Shown one piece after another: positions 11,161-21,826 of a stretch of DNA of 64,000 nt (position 1 is the first letter of the stretch; each line of letters opens with the position of its first letter). Source of the DNA: Nageia nagi (lineage: Eukaryota > Pinophyta). The stretch spans positions 205,282,001 through 205,346,000 of the forward strand of contig JBITNC010000001.1 of assembly GCA_050084985.1 (NCBI GenBank), in the 5' to 3' direction. The position numbers and the translations under genes were made by a program. The notes beneath the pieces were generated by a model, which did no database searches, was not told the origin of the DNA, and saw only the letters and a list, made by a program, of their open reading frames with translations.

Positions 11161-12644
11161 CCAAAGGAAAGAGGTGTGTGGGCTCCAAGTGGGTCTACAA
11201 GACCAAGTACAACAGTGATAGTACCATAGAGAGACACAAAGCAAGATTGGTTGCTAAAGGCTTCACACAAAAACATGGTGTAGACTTTGAAGAGACTTTT
11301 GCACCATTTGCAAGGCAAGAAATAGTAAGGTTGCTCCTTTCAATGGCTGCCCAAAACCATTGGAGTGTTTACCACATGGATGTGAAGAGTGCATTCTTGA
11401 ATGGTTACTTGGATGAAGAGGTTTTTGTACAGCAGCCTCAAGGTTTTCAAGTGCAACGCAAAAAACATCATGTGTACAAGCTCAAGAAGGCCTTGTATGG
11501 TCTTAAGCAAGCTCCAAGAGCTTGGTACACTCACATAGATGGATACTTTTAGAATTTTGGACTCATGAGGAGCAAGAATGAGGCAACACTCTACATCAAG
11601 AGAGAAGGTAATCAGATTTTGCTTGTTTCTCTTTATGTTGATGATTTGATATGTATGGGAAGTGATCCCATCTTGAACAACAAATTTAAGACTGATTTGA
11701 TGAATGAGTTTGAAATGAAGGATTTGGGCCTTATGAGGTACTTTCTTGGCATGGAGGTCCACCAATGTCAAGAAGATATTTTTGTTTGTCAAAGTAAATA
11801 TGCAAGGGACATGCTTTCTAAGTATGGTATGATGAATTGTACTACTGTTCACAATCTTGTAGCTCATGGTAAGTTGCTTTGTAAGGATGATGGTGCTCCA
11901 AAAGCAAGTGTGATAGAATTTAGAAGCATAGTTGGCAGCCTTATGTTCCTTTGCAACACTAGGTCTAATATACAATTTGCTATCTCTTTGGTATCTAGGT
12001 ACATGAATTATCCTTCTATTTTGCATTTGAAGGCTGTAAAATGCATTTTGAGGTATGTCAAAAGTACCATTGGTTATGGTCTTCACTAATCTCATGTTGA
12101 AAAGTTTAAGCTTGTTGATTTTAGTGATAGTGATTGGGGCAACAATTTGGATGATAGGAAGTCCACTTTTGGGCAATGTTTCTCACTTGGTTCAGGAATG
12201 ATAACATGGAGTTCTAAGAAGCAATCTACAGTTGCTCTCTCTTCTTGTGAGGCTGAGTATATAGCCCTCACTACAGCTAGTGCACAAGCCTTATGGCTAA
12301 GGAAACTACTTGATGAAATTGGTGAGAAACAACATGGACCAACAATTCTTTACTGTGATAACCAAAGTGCCATTCAATTGGCACATAATCCCATCCACCA
12401 TAGTAGGTCAAAGCACTTCCAACTCAAGTACCACTTCATTCGTGACATGGTGGAGAAGGACCAAATTGAGCTTCACTATTGCAACACCAAGATTAACTTG
12501 GCTGATATTTTTACAAAAGGTATTGTCAAAGCTCAGTATGTGATGCTCAGAGACTCCATGGTGAGTCCTCTTTGCATCAAGGGGGAGAATGTAGATAACT
12601 CAACATCAAATTCGATGCATTTAACCTTAAGTTGTCAATTCTAG
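11142..12644 (+). pseudogene. Copia-2 reverse transcriptase and RNase H, decayed
   Basis: RT motifs are in order: 'GSKWVYKTKYNSD', 'ERHKARLVAKGF', 'HMDVKSAFLNG' (first catalytic Asp), 'KKALYGLKQAPRAWY' and 'LYVDDLI' (catalytic Asp pair). RNase H follows with 'SCEAEYIAL', 'LYCDNQSAIQLA' and 'NLADIFTKG'. All lie in one frame, interrupted only by TAG at 11550 and TAA at 12087. The frame runs past the PPT into the 3' LTR before its stop at 12644. The enzyme would make cDNA in the particle; this copy cannot make it full length. Confidence 0.93.
12578..12589 (+). other. Polypurine tract of copia-2
   Basis: The purine run AAGGGGGAGAA lies immediately before the 3' LTR start (TGTAGATAACTC at 12590). 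It is the plus-strand primer site for reverse transcription. Confidence 0.9.
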
Positions 12645-13077
12645 GAAGAGCCAACTATCTTCAAACTGGCTAATATAACCAGCCAACCGGCCTGTTAGCC
12701 AGCTATACCTTCCCAACCAGCCCTTAGAGTGTCGACTAGCTCCAGAAATTCATTTCACTCCACTTCAGCTAGCTAAGGCATTTTCTTTCTTTCTTGTTAC
12801 ATTTAGCTTTTGCTTTTCAGTTCGCCTTGATGTAATTGACATGTGTAATTACTCTTGGCTTCAGTTACTGTAGGTTTGTATGATTCATAGCTTGAGTAAG
12901 TTGAGTTGCTAGTTCAATTTTTCACTTCTTCTTGCTGCAAAGATTTGTATCTCCATTGTTGGCTGTGTGAAGCTTCATGTTTGAAGCTCCTTGATTGTAA
13001 TCTTGCTCCATTGTAAGTTCAGTTAATGCAATTTGTTATCTTATGTTCCAATATTGTGTAATTGTCTAAATTGTTCA
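12590..13077 (+). repeat. 3' LTR of copia-2 (488 bp)
   Basis: Paired with 7686-8214: same TGTAGATAACTC start and TTGTTCA end. By eye the two LTRs differ by scattered substitutions, mostly transitions in the first third, plus the indel of about 41 bp. The insertion is therefore old rather than recent. Confidence 0.95.
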
Positions 13078-13082
13078 TAGCT

Positions 13083-13300
13083 CCTATCAAGTAAATAATT
13101 TTTTAATATTTTAAATTAATATAAAGAATTATTACTTGATTTAATCAAGTTACAAGTAACAAATGATATTCTCTATGTAAGTAGCTTTACATTTAGTTTC
13201 TTTTAATTTTGATCCACAAATACTTAGTTCCTTTAATGAAATACTATGTTGTGTAGCTTGCATAACACTTCAAATTTGTTTCACTAACTTAAATGTTGAT
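13083..13300. repeat. Right copy of the degenerate repeat beside copia-2
   Basis: It resembles 7440-7685 in the same orientation (see that entry). Together they suggest the target was a tandemly repeated, AT-rich, non-coding stretch, possibly LTR or leader sequence of the older gypsy-1 element. Confidence 0.45.
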
Positions 13301-13952
13301 TAATTTTTAAGTTTGCAAAAAGCTAACATTATCCAAGTGTAGAAAATAAATTAATGAATTCTCTTGAAATTCATTTCCCAACTTAAATAAGTATCAAAAT
13401 AACAAGCATAAATAATCAAGATGCAAAAGATACTATCTTATATTGCTTGAAGTTTAAAAAATGCAACTTTTAGAATCTAAAGAGAGAGATACAAATGAGG
13501 CTTCCTTTCCTTAAAGTAGTACTTGGAGGTAGTTATGTTTGAAATAAAACCCTAACTACCTTGCGAACCCCAATTTGAAAACCTAATTAGAAAATCCTAA
13601 TCACAAGGCATCAAAATTTGGTTAAATTTGGAAGTAGTCAACTTGCTAAATAACTAATTCTAAAATATAATAACTCAAAATTAATCTAAATATGGACATT
13701 AAGGTGAGAAAAATATTTTTAACACACTTTATTCCTTTTACAATGATAACAATAATAATAAAAACAACATAATCCATCTTTTTAATTAAGTGCTAGAGAG
13801 AGAGGAAATAAGGCCATCATTTTTGCAACTTTAGTCTTGATGTCTCTACCTAAAAACTTGCATACTCTATCATGTCATTATAACAACCCCTGATATTTGT
13901 GAATCATCTATTCCATGATCTAGTTCTTTATTCTCTAGTGTGCCACTTTAAC
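13301..13952. other. AT-rich stretch without recognisable gene
   Basis: I see no reading frame, LTR end or tandem repeat that I can support. It lies directly downstream of the minus-strand decayed frame 13953-17367 and could be its 3' untranslated part. Confidence 0.4.
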
Positions 13953-14504
13953 TTATGTAATCCATGAGGTAAAGTTATCATACAACTCAATAGTCATCTC
14001 CTTCATATCTATGGATTTAAACTTCTTCTTGAGAAGCTCTTCTAAAATTTTCCAAACTTCATTGTCATTTCTCCAATTACTAGACTCATTTAGAGTTGAA
14101 ATATTATTCAAATCAAATATATCTCAATTTTCCTTATACACCTTAGATGATTTATCTTTAAAAGATTTACATTTGGATTTAGCATTTTTCAACCAAGAAA
14201 AAAGAAATGAAAACTCTTTATGGAAATTTATTAGCCTCCCATCATTGATTTCCTCATGCTCAATTTAGGAAACATTCTTCACTTTGGCTAGCCATTGGTC
14301 AACATACTTACTAATATCAACATTAAATCCATAAAGTTGAAACTTTATATGATCCAGATGGATGAGATCATGATAACCCTTAGGGAAGATTTTGGTTTCT
14401 TTTTCAATCAATTTCTTGATTTTATTTTCTAGCTTGTAACTTCTTTTATATTTGAATTTTAAATCTTCTTTATCAACCCCAAAATCTTAAAATTATTTGA
14501 AAGT

Positions 14505-14930
14505 ATTTTTCATGTGTTTTTCCATGTGCATGAGTTGGTCCATGCATATAAGCCGATCCTTGTGCATGGTTTGGTCCACAAGTCAGTTAGTGTCCAAGTT
14601 TTGTGTCCATGATTAAATTCATGTACACAATGCATTTTGTGTTCACATTTTGTGTCCATGGTTTGGTTCATGTCCATAATGTAGTTTATGTGCACATTTT
14701 ATGTCCATAGTTTAGTTTGTGTCCACAATCCAATTTATGTACACATTTTGTGTCCATAATTTGATTTATGTCCATAATTTGGTTCATGTCCATGGTTCAA
14801 TTTGTGTGCACATTTTGTGTCCATGATTCAGTTTGTGTCCATGGTTTGATTCATGTACATGGTTTGGTTTGTTCCCATAGTTTGGTTTGTTTCCATGGTT
14901 CAGTTCATATCCATAAGTCAGTTTGAAAAA
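14505..14930 (-). repeat. 18-bp minisatellite, part 1
   Basis: Degenerate tandem copies of an 18-bp unit (plus strand about 'tttgtgtccatggtttgg') fill this stretch. On the minus strand one frame reads as a six-residue unit close to MDTNQT or HGHKPN. Copies vary at roughly every third to fifth base, so the array is old. Confidence 0.85.
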
Positions 14931-15042
14931 CACATACACTATAGGCAAATTGCACCCTTATTTGAATGTAAATAGGTATTTTAACCTAAAATTAATATAG
15001 GTTCCTTAAGGAGGATGGTCTAGTTTGTGTGCATGGGCTTTT

Positions 15043-15285
15043 CAATGGGCCAATTTATATCCATGGTGTGGTTCTTGTGCATGTTTTGTGTCCATGGTTT
15101 GGTTTGTGTGCACATTTTGTATACATGATTTGATTTGTGTGGATGTTTTATGTCCAAAGTTTGATTTATGTCCATAGTTTGATTCATGTCCATGCTTCAA
15201 TTTATGTTCATGGTTCATGTCCATAGTTTGGTTTGTGTCCATGGTTTGGTTTGTGTCCACAATTTGGTTCATTTTCACTCTTTAA
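15043..15285 (-). repeat. 18-bp minisatellite, part 2
   Basis: This is the same 18-bp unit, separated from part 1 by about 110 bp of unrelated sequence. On the minus strand the upstream acidic reading frame runs directly into it in frame (SENEPN, then GHKPNHGHKPNYGH), so the array was originally translated. Confidence 0.85.
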
Positions 15286-17367
15286 TTTATTTACCTTTGA
15301 GTCTTTCTCTTATGCTAACTTGGTGAAAATTTTCATCCCTTGGTCAATGATATATGCATTTGACTCAATTCTTAGAGGTTCAATGTTATACTCCATAGCA
15401 CTAACATTTATAGCAAGACCTGCATCATCCTTTTCTTTAGAATCAATGACATTAGCAAATTCATCATCTCCCTATGTATGTGTATTTATAGCAAGACATG
15501 CATCATGATACTCCTTAAGAATTTCCTCCACTTATTCTTTATCATCCTCTCCCTCATCATCACTATGGCCTCCTAACCCATCACAATATCCATTTTGGAT
15601 TTTTGATCTATCATCATCACTTTAAAAATTTGATTGATAATCATCACATGAATCACTAGAACTCCTAGAAGAGCTACTACTAGAAGAAGGATCATCACTA
15701 GGAATAACAACTTGAATACTTTCTCCATAGTCAAATTGATTTTTAGGATGTACAATGGTTTTTTTTTAGGGTTGCTAGTGTTGGAATGCTCTAAGGAGGT
15801 GTATTGATGGTATTTAATGCATTGACTCCTTACATTGAACCAAATTGATTAATAAAACCATGCTCCTTGGTAAAGTCTTGTTCATTAGTTTATTTAGCTA
15901 CCTATGGCTCTGATAAACTTCCATGACTCTTATCTTTAGTTGCTTTCTTCTATTTTTCCTTCTCTTCTTTAGCAAGTTTCTCAAAGATTCTCTAAATTTC
16001 TAATTTTGAGTGAATATTTTTGTACTTATCAATCAATCTAAGAGAATGATATTTGTAAGAAGTATGAAATTTTTGGTAAAATTTATCAACTATGCCCATG
16101 GGTTCATAATGAGGTTTTAGGGAATGATACTCAAAACCATAATCTTATGTCTAACATTTTATGGTTTCTGATCTAACCAGTTGTTGCAACAATAATAAGA
16201 ATAAGTTATAGGAATTTTTATGGTAGCCTCCTTCTTCTCTTTAGCAAATTTCTCATGAAAGTAGAATGCCTATCTCACAAATTCCAAGAATACCATTCTA
16301 TTTCTAAGATAGCAAGGAATCTTTAGAGGGGCTACATTAGTACCATAGACTTTTATATAGAAATTATCAAATTACTCTAAATAAAAATATGTAAATCTCT
16401 TCAAAAAATCAATAGCTTTAATAGAAATCCTAGGAACATGTTGAGACCCTTTTAGTTCCTTTATACTAGCAAAATCCTATTCATCTATTATCATTTGAAT
16501 ATAATTCCATTCTTCCTCCTTATGGAATTTTTGATATGCCATATAGATTGTTACCCTTTTGTTAAAAATGACCTTTTGATGTCGTGGTCTTGAGGTCAAT
16601 TTTTACCTTTTAGCAATAAGAATACCAAGACATATAAAAAAGGACTTATTCTTTTTCAATTCACTCAACTAATTAATCATGCCATAGTTAATGAATTTAC
16701 TCCATTGAATACTCCTTCCTTTATTTACTGTATAAATGAAATCAAACAAGTCTTTCTAAAACCTAATGTTTGTATATTTTCCCAAAATCTTGCATAGGAA
16801 ACTGATAACTTTATTTATAGTATCTTGGAATAAATATCTTTGTACTTTCATCATAGTATGATGGTCCATACCATGATGTTCTTGTCTCAACAATGATAAG
16901 GTGAGATCATTAGGATTTTGTTTGATGTCGTATTCTTTTAATTGTTTGCTTGCATCTTCTTGCATAAAGATAATACCTCTATTTGACCATCCCATTACCT
17001 TTTTGATGCCCTCTTTGGTCAAAATATGTGATGATATTTCTACATCCTTAACAACTATGTTAGCAAAATTGATATGCTCTTCTACTTTAAGCACTAACTT
17101 GGGCAAATTAATAGAGAATGGTATGACTATAATGGTAAAGAGCCCAGATGAATGGAGTATATATTTTTCTTTAACTTTCTATAGAATTTGATTTGCTTCT
17201 CTCAACATGAGGATAATGTTTGTGTGGTTCCACTTTGGGTCTTTGATGTTTCCTAATATGTCATAATATCAAGCCCTTTGTTTGACTATCCTATCTTTCT
17301 TTAACTCCATAAAACTAGTTTTTGTTAAGTAGGTATCACCACCTTCATTCTTATTTAACTTTCTCAT

Positions 17368-18863
17368 CCTACAAAAAAATAAAAATTTGCCTTAGAAATC
17401 ATTTTGAGGAGAAAACAACATCATAAATTTATCAAAAAAATTATTTTTTCAAATTTAACTATTTTTTCTTTAGTCGTATCCAAGTAGAAAGCTATGTCAA
17501 AGAAACCAAGGCAAACACTCAATCGTACTGATATTAATATAAAAATACATGTAACCTTTAATTTTATTTAGTTTATTTGATTTAAATTACAACTTTAATG
17601 CAACTATCATAAACTCTTTAGTTGCTTTGAATTAAATGTCAAGAATCCTATGACTTTATAAAACCCTTTAGTTGCTTTAGACTAAGAATCAAGTTTAATG
17701 TGATAACAATAATTCCCTTGACCACCTCAAGTTAAAATCTAAGTTAAATATGATAACAAAAAATCTTTAGTGTCCTGGATCTAAGTTTCTTAATTTGATG
17801 CAACAATATCAATGGCTTAGTCATGCTAAGATTAAGATTTTTATTAATGCAAGAAGAGCTTTTTGGCTTAGGTGCTTGTTTTAAAGAAGAATTGGAGTCG
17901 ATAAGAACCAATTACATAGTCATTCTCAATAATACATTAATCTTAATATGATAAAAGAAAACCATTCAATCACTCTCACCTTGATATAGATTTCACTACA
18001 ACAAAGGGACGAGCAAGAAAGTAACATGTGAGAAATGAACTGATGAGTGGGGTATTTATAGATGCAAAACATGCCAAGGGACACATGTCATGCATTCAAT
18101 CCTCAATACCCTAAATCAAATGGCAAGAAATGTAATGGTGGGCATCTTAAATTATATTAGCTAGGTTTATTCAATGGCATGACTAGGTGATGTCCTAAGT
18201 CTCACCCAATAGCTTCCCAACTCAATGCAATAAAGCTAATTTCTTTAGTTGCTTCCTTATTGAGTTTTAAGTCAATGTGACCATTAAAATTTCTAAAGTC
18301 ACTTGAGGTTAGCAAGAAAACTATTTTGATCTCATAAATCCTTTAGTCATGCCCAAGTAGATAGATAAGTTGATATGACTAAAGGGAGCAACAACATAGT
18401 AAAATTTCATCAAATTTTGATCTAGCTTTCGGAATGAAGATGTCTTCAACTTTAGGACTTCGATGAAAATTGACTTCCACTTTTTAGTGTATAGAATGAG
18501 CACTTAGCTTCGAAAATAAAATTTTAAAACTTATCATTCAACAATTGAGTAAGACCAAATTCCATCTCATGTTGAAGGTAGGCACATGTAGTCAAATTTA
18601 GAGGATGATATTCAATGATTTCATAAAAACCAAATTCCATGTCAATATCAAGAATATATGCTTGCCTCTAAGGTGAAAGATGCTACCCAATGATCCAAAG
18701 TATTTTTATGATGAAAAAGATGTGATCTTGACAAATCATTATTTTTGGATATTATATTATTTAAATTTTTATGTATTTTTTTATTAAGGAAAATAAAATT
18801 TTTTTCCTAGATACCTAAGTTGAGGAAAAAGTAAAAAATTATTGATCAAAAATTGGGTAGTAA
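17368..18863 (-). repeat. Probable LTR or leader upstream of the decayed 13953-17367 frame
   Basis: On the minus strand this starts TGTTACTACCCAATTTTTG (18863) and contains a TATA box (18053-18060). It has degenerate direct repeats around 'ctttagttgctttg' (about 17600-17870 and 18240-18310) and runs to the ATG at 17367. The TGTTA start resembles an LTR. No matching 3' copy was found in the window and no clear PBS is visible, so the LTR call is tentative. Confidence 0.4.
18053..18060 (-). promoter_or_regulatory. TATA box on the minus strand
   Basis: The minus strand reads CTATAAATACCCCACTC, a strong plant TATA context. It lies about 690 bp upstream of the minus-strand ATG at 17367, fitting a Pol II promoter for the decayed frame. 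Confidence 0.55.
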
Positions 18864-21081
18864 CACACTTCATACTGGAATAACTTAGATTTCACTTTCA
18901 CAACTAACCTATTCCACCTTCGTATACTCGTATAGGCTTAAGGAAGCCTCCCATGACGTTACTCCCCTCAAGAATTTAGAATAGTGACCCATTCCACAAG
19001 TTAATCATCAATATTTTATTTACCCCCAAAATATTTCACAAATATTATACCACTAAGACATCGCCCATATATATATCTCAAATTATTTTCCTTCATCCAA
19101 GCTATTCCCTATGGATCCTTAGGGTTGTGACCAATTTTGTGTTCTGAGACCCTTATGTGGTATCAACCTTTATGAATTCTAATAAATATTTAAATGTTCC
19201 CACCAAGATTTATTGCTAATTAGGATAGATACACTTGATTTCAATTCATAGTTTATTCACACATGACTTAGGATACATGACAAATATCTTGGCCATGAGT
19301 TGTGTTCTTTCTTTATTTCACCATCCATTCTCTATCTTTTATTTTTGTAATTGTGTTTTTGGTACCACCTTTTCCCTACACACTACTTACTCCATATATA
19401 TGATTCACATCCCTTTCACATGCCTTTACAAGTTATCACTTACATTGGATAGTGGACTAGAGTTAGAAATGATTTTCCACCTTCCATCATTGAAATTCAT
19501 CCCTTTCACCCACCCAAGGATCTTAAAATGATTTCTTCCATTAGATAGTGGACTAGAGTCAGAAATTATTCCTCACCTTCCATCATTGGAAGTTAATCAT
19601 TTCATCCACCCATGGCTATGAAAATGATTGCTTCCCTCATGTAGTAGACTCAAGTTAGAAATGATTCCCCACCTTCTATTGGTGGAATTCAACCCTTTCA
19701 CTCACTTTTGTTTGTTAAAGTTCACTTTTATTTCATTCTAGTGGATATGAGTTAGTCATGATTCCCCACTTGAACTATGAAAGTCTATCCCCCTATTTAC
19801 CTCCATCATCTAATCAGATTCTACAAGTTTTTGGATGATAACATTCATACTTATGGTTGTTAATAATCACTCTTCACACTTACCTAGGTGGAAATTGGCT
19901 GATACAAATCCATTGAGTGATATATTCCATTCATATAAGTGTGTAGCATATTACCAACTCACCCTCATGATAGACCTCATCCTACACATTAAAATGGAAG
20001 TTTTTACCCTCAACCTAACTTCCTTCCATTATATGCCTCTATCACTATGTCCACACATGGTACCAACAACATATTAATTGTAATTTTTTGTTTTTTCTAG
20101 CTTGTACTATACACTTTATTTGTTCCCTCTATGTGTACTTATGTTTAACCTCTTCCACCAAAACAACCCTTATTTTTCTTACAATACATCATGTTATTCA
20201 CTTGTTTATATACTTTTATTTAATTAATTTGTTATCATCTTAAATTATTACATCCACACATTTTCTCATCATATTTATTATTATAGTGCTTATTGTCTTA
20301 CTTTGTTTAAGTGATTGTAGCTTATTTGTTATTTGGGTTACATTGATATCCACTTTATCCTTTTATTTACTATTATTTATTTATCTATGTGAGTTTGTTA
20401 AAAAATTAACATAAAAAAATAAAATAAATTAAAAATCATAAAATATTTAATAGCAATAAATTTTAGGTGTTCTTGCAATAACAATAGCGATCATGTTATC
20501 ATGACACTGTTGATTGCATCATGGTGATGATCAGGCTTCAAATTGTTATCTTCGATAACCTTGGGTGCTTATTAACTTAACATTTATGGGGGAATAACAT
20601 ACAACTTAATGAAAGGTCTTTAGTGAGTAAATAATATTTTAATGGTAAAAATGCTATGCAATCTTATATACTTTTATTAAAGGTAATCCATCAATATCTT
20701 CCTCTATTAGGGTAGCATTAGATGAAAAATCAAAATCATGCAATCCAAGATCATTTTAGTAGGAATATAGTGCACAATAAATGCTTTGGATTTAATAATG
20801 CCATGGGGACAATTAACAGCCCATGAGCTAAAAACCTACCTCAATGCAAAATTTGCCTTTGCTTAAATGTTACCTTGAGATATTCTCTAATCCAATTATT
20901 GTCAATTATAAAAGTATGTGATGATATATTTATTTATCATCTAAGTAGCTATGATTACTAATGATCTAGCAAAAAGCCACATGCTTTCTCTCACCAAGCA
21001 AAAATAATAATAAAAACCCAAGTTATTGGTATTTATCAGTTTTTAAACATGCTAGTTATTGTCACCTCCAAACAACAATCT
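18864..21081. other. AT-rich unassigned region, probably internal part of a family-D element
   Basis: It ends in a polypurine tract and family-D LTR start (21082-21095), so it should be the 3' internal part of a plus-strand LTR element. Small open stretches at 19235-19531 and 19835-20077 have no recognisable domain and no supporting context, so I do not call them genes. A 97-bp tandem repeat lies at 19448-19835. Confidence 0.4.
19448..19835 (+). repeat. 97-bp tandem repeat, about four degenerate copies
   Basis: Copies begin near 19448, 19544, 19641 and 19738 (spacing 96, 97, 97). Shared text includes 'gatagtggactagagt', 'agaaatgattccccaccttc' and 'catccctttcacccac'. Located upstream of a PPT, it fits the tandem repeats often found in the 3' untranslated part of plant LTR elements. 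Confidence 0.85.
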
Positions 21082-21094
21082 AAAAAGGGGGAAA
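21082..21094 (+). other. Polypurine tract of a family-D element
   Basis: AAAAAGGGGGAAA lies immediately before TGTAGACATGC, the family-D LTR start. Confidence 0.7.
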
Positions 21095-21826
21095 TGTAGA
21101 CATGCAAATTTTTCATGATCATTATGTTATTTTCTAAATAGGCTTAAGAATAAAAGTAGATACATAAGGCCTAAATTGTATGCATTTATTGCAATAGCAC
21201 ATGATCGATGCTAGAGACATGCAATTTTCTATAATTGCATATGACTGTATTCTTACCAAAAATAAAAATTAGAAAGGATGATAGAGTGATTTTTCATCAC
21301 CCTATCATCTATGCTTTTTTCGAGCTAAGAACTTGAAAATTCTTTATATGGACCATAAAGAGAAAAATACCTGGAATACATTCTAATCTAATCTTCAAAA
21401 CAAAGTGCAAAACCTAGAAGAAACCCTAGGTCATGAAAAATTTGGATTCTCATTCATTTTCTCTCTCCCTTGCTTGAATATTTAAGATGCAATGCTATGA
21501 GGATTTTACTATTGTTATGTTGCTTAAATATTGATAGAATAGTGTGCAAGGTATAATGATTTCATTTATTACTATTATACAATATGGATTATTTATTTTA
21601 CTACTATGATGTTATATGCAAGTTTACACTAATCATTTTATTTTGAGCTTATGTGTAGATCTTACTAATGTAAGAGGCATACCAAATATTATATTGCAGG
21701 AAGGAGTATTATTGTAGAGAATATATCAATATGAAAGATTATCAAAGAGAAATAAACTCTACATATTTATTGTAAAACTTATATTAAAATTTCCATTCTA
21801 TTGTACTCTATCACACAAGAGAGTGT
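21095..21826 (+). repeat. Family-D LTR, left portion, interrupted by the LARD-like element
   Basis: It starts TGTAGACATGCAAATTT after a PPT. It matches 59504-60130 in inverted orientation; shared blocks are 'ttctaaatagg.ttaagaataaaagtagata' in pieces, 'gtgatttttcatcaccctat' and 'agaaaccctaggtcatgaaa'. Its sequence breaks at 21826 at the insertion of the 21827-35053 element and resumes at 35054. Confidence 0.8.

Larger units (their letters stand above)
7686..13077 (+). mobile_element. Ty1/copia retrotransposon, structurally complete (copia-2)
   Basis: The 5.4-kb element has a 5' LTR (7686-8214), PBS (8217-8228), gag, protease, integrase, RT, RNase H, PPT and 3' LTR (12590-13077). It is flanked by perfect 5-bp target duplications TAGCT at 7681-7685 and 13078-13082. 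All domains are present in copia order, but the frame is broken by ten in-frame stops, a 71-bp duplication and further frameshifts, so it cannot encode a working polyprotein. It could still be mobilised in trans if transcribed. Confidence 0.95.
13953..17367 (-). pseudogene. Long decayed reading frame of unknown family (about 1,100 codons)
   Basis: The minus-strand ATG at 17367 (MRKLNKNEGGDTYLTKTSF) opens a frame that I can follow, with isolated stops and a few frameshifts, to a TAA at 13953-13955. The best open part is 16756-17106 ('MGWSNRGIIFMQEDASK', 'RQEHHGMDHHTMMKVQ'). Around 15550-15750 it becomes Ser/Asp/Glu-rich, then enters a repeat of six residues (GHKPNH-like). It ends with a Lys-rich, helical-looking part ('NEVWKILEELLKKKFKS'). 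No gag, protease, RT, RNase H or integrase motif is present. A TATA-bearing LTR-like region lies upstream on the same strand. I do not recognise the protein. Most likely it is a non-canonical frame of a large LTR element. Confidence 0.6.

Noticed and set aside
10456-11318. Several minus-strand open stretches within copia-2
   Set aside because: They are antisense shadows of integrase and RT with no domain of their own.
11340-12176. 278-codon minus-strand open stretch
   Set aside because: It is antisense to conserved RT and RNase H text. Its length comes from the low stop density opposite that coding strand.
14505-15285. Regularly spaced repeats as a CRISPR array
   Set aside because: The 18-bp units are directly adjacent without unique spacers, they drift in sequence, and the context is plant retroelement.
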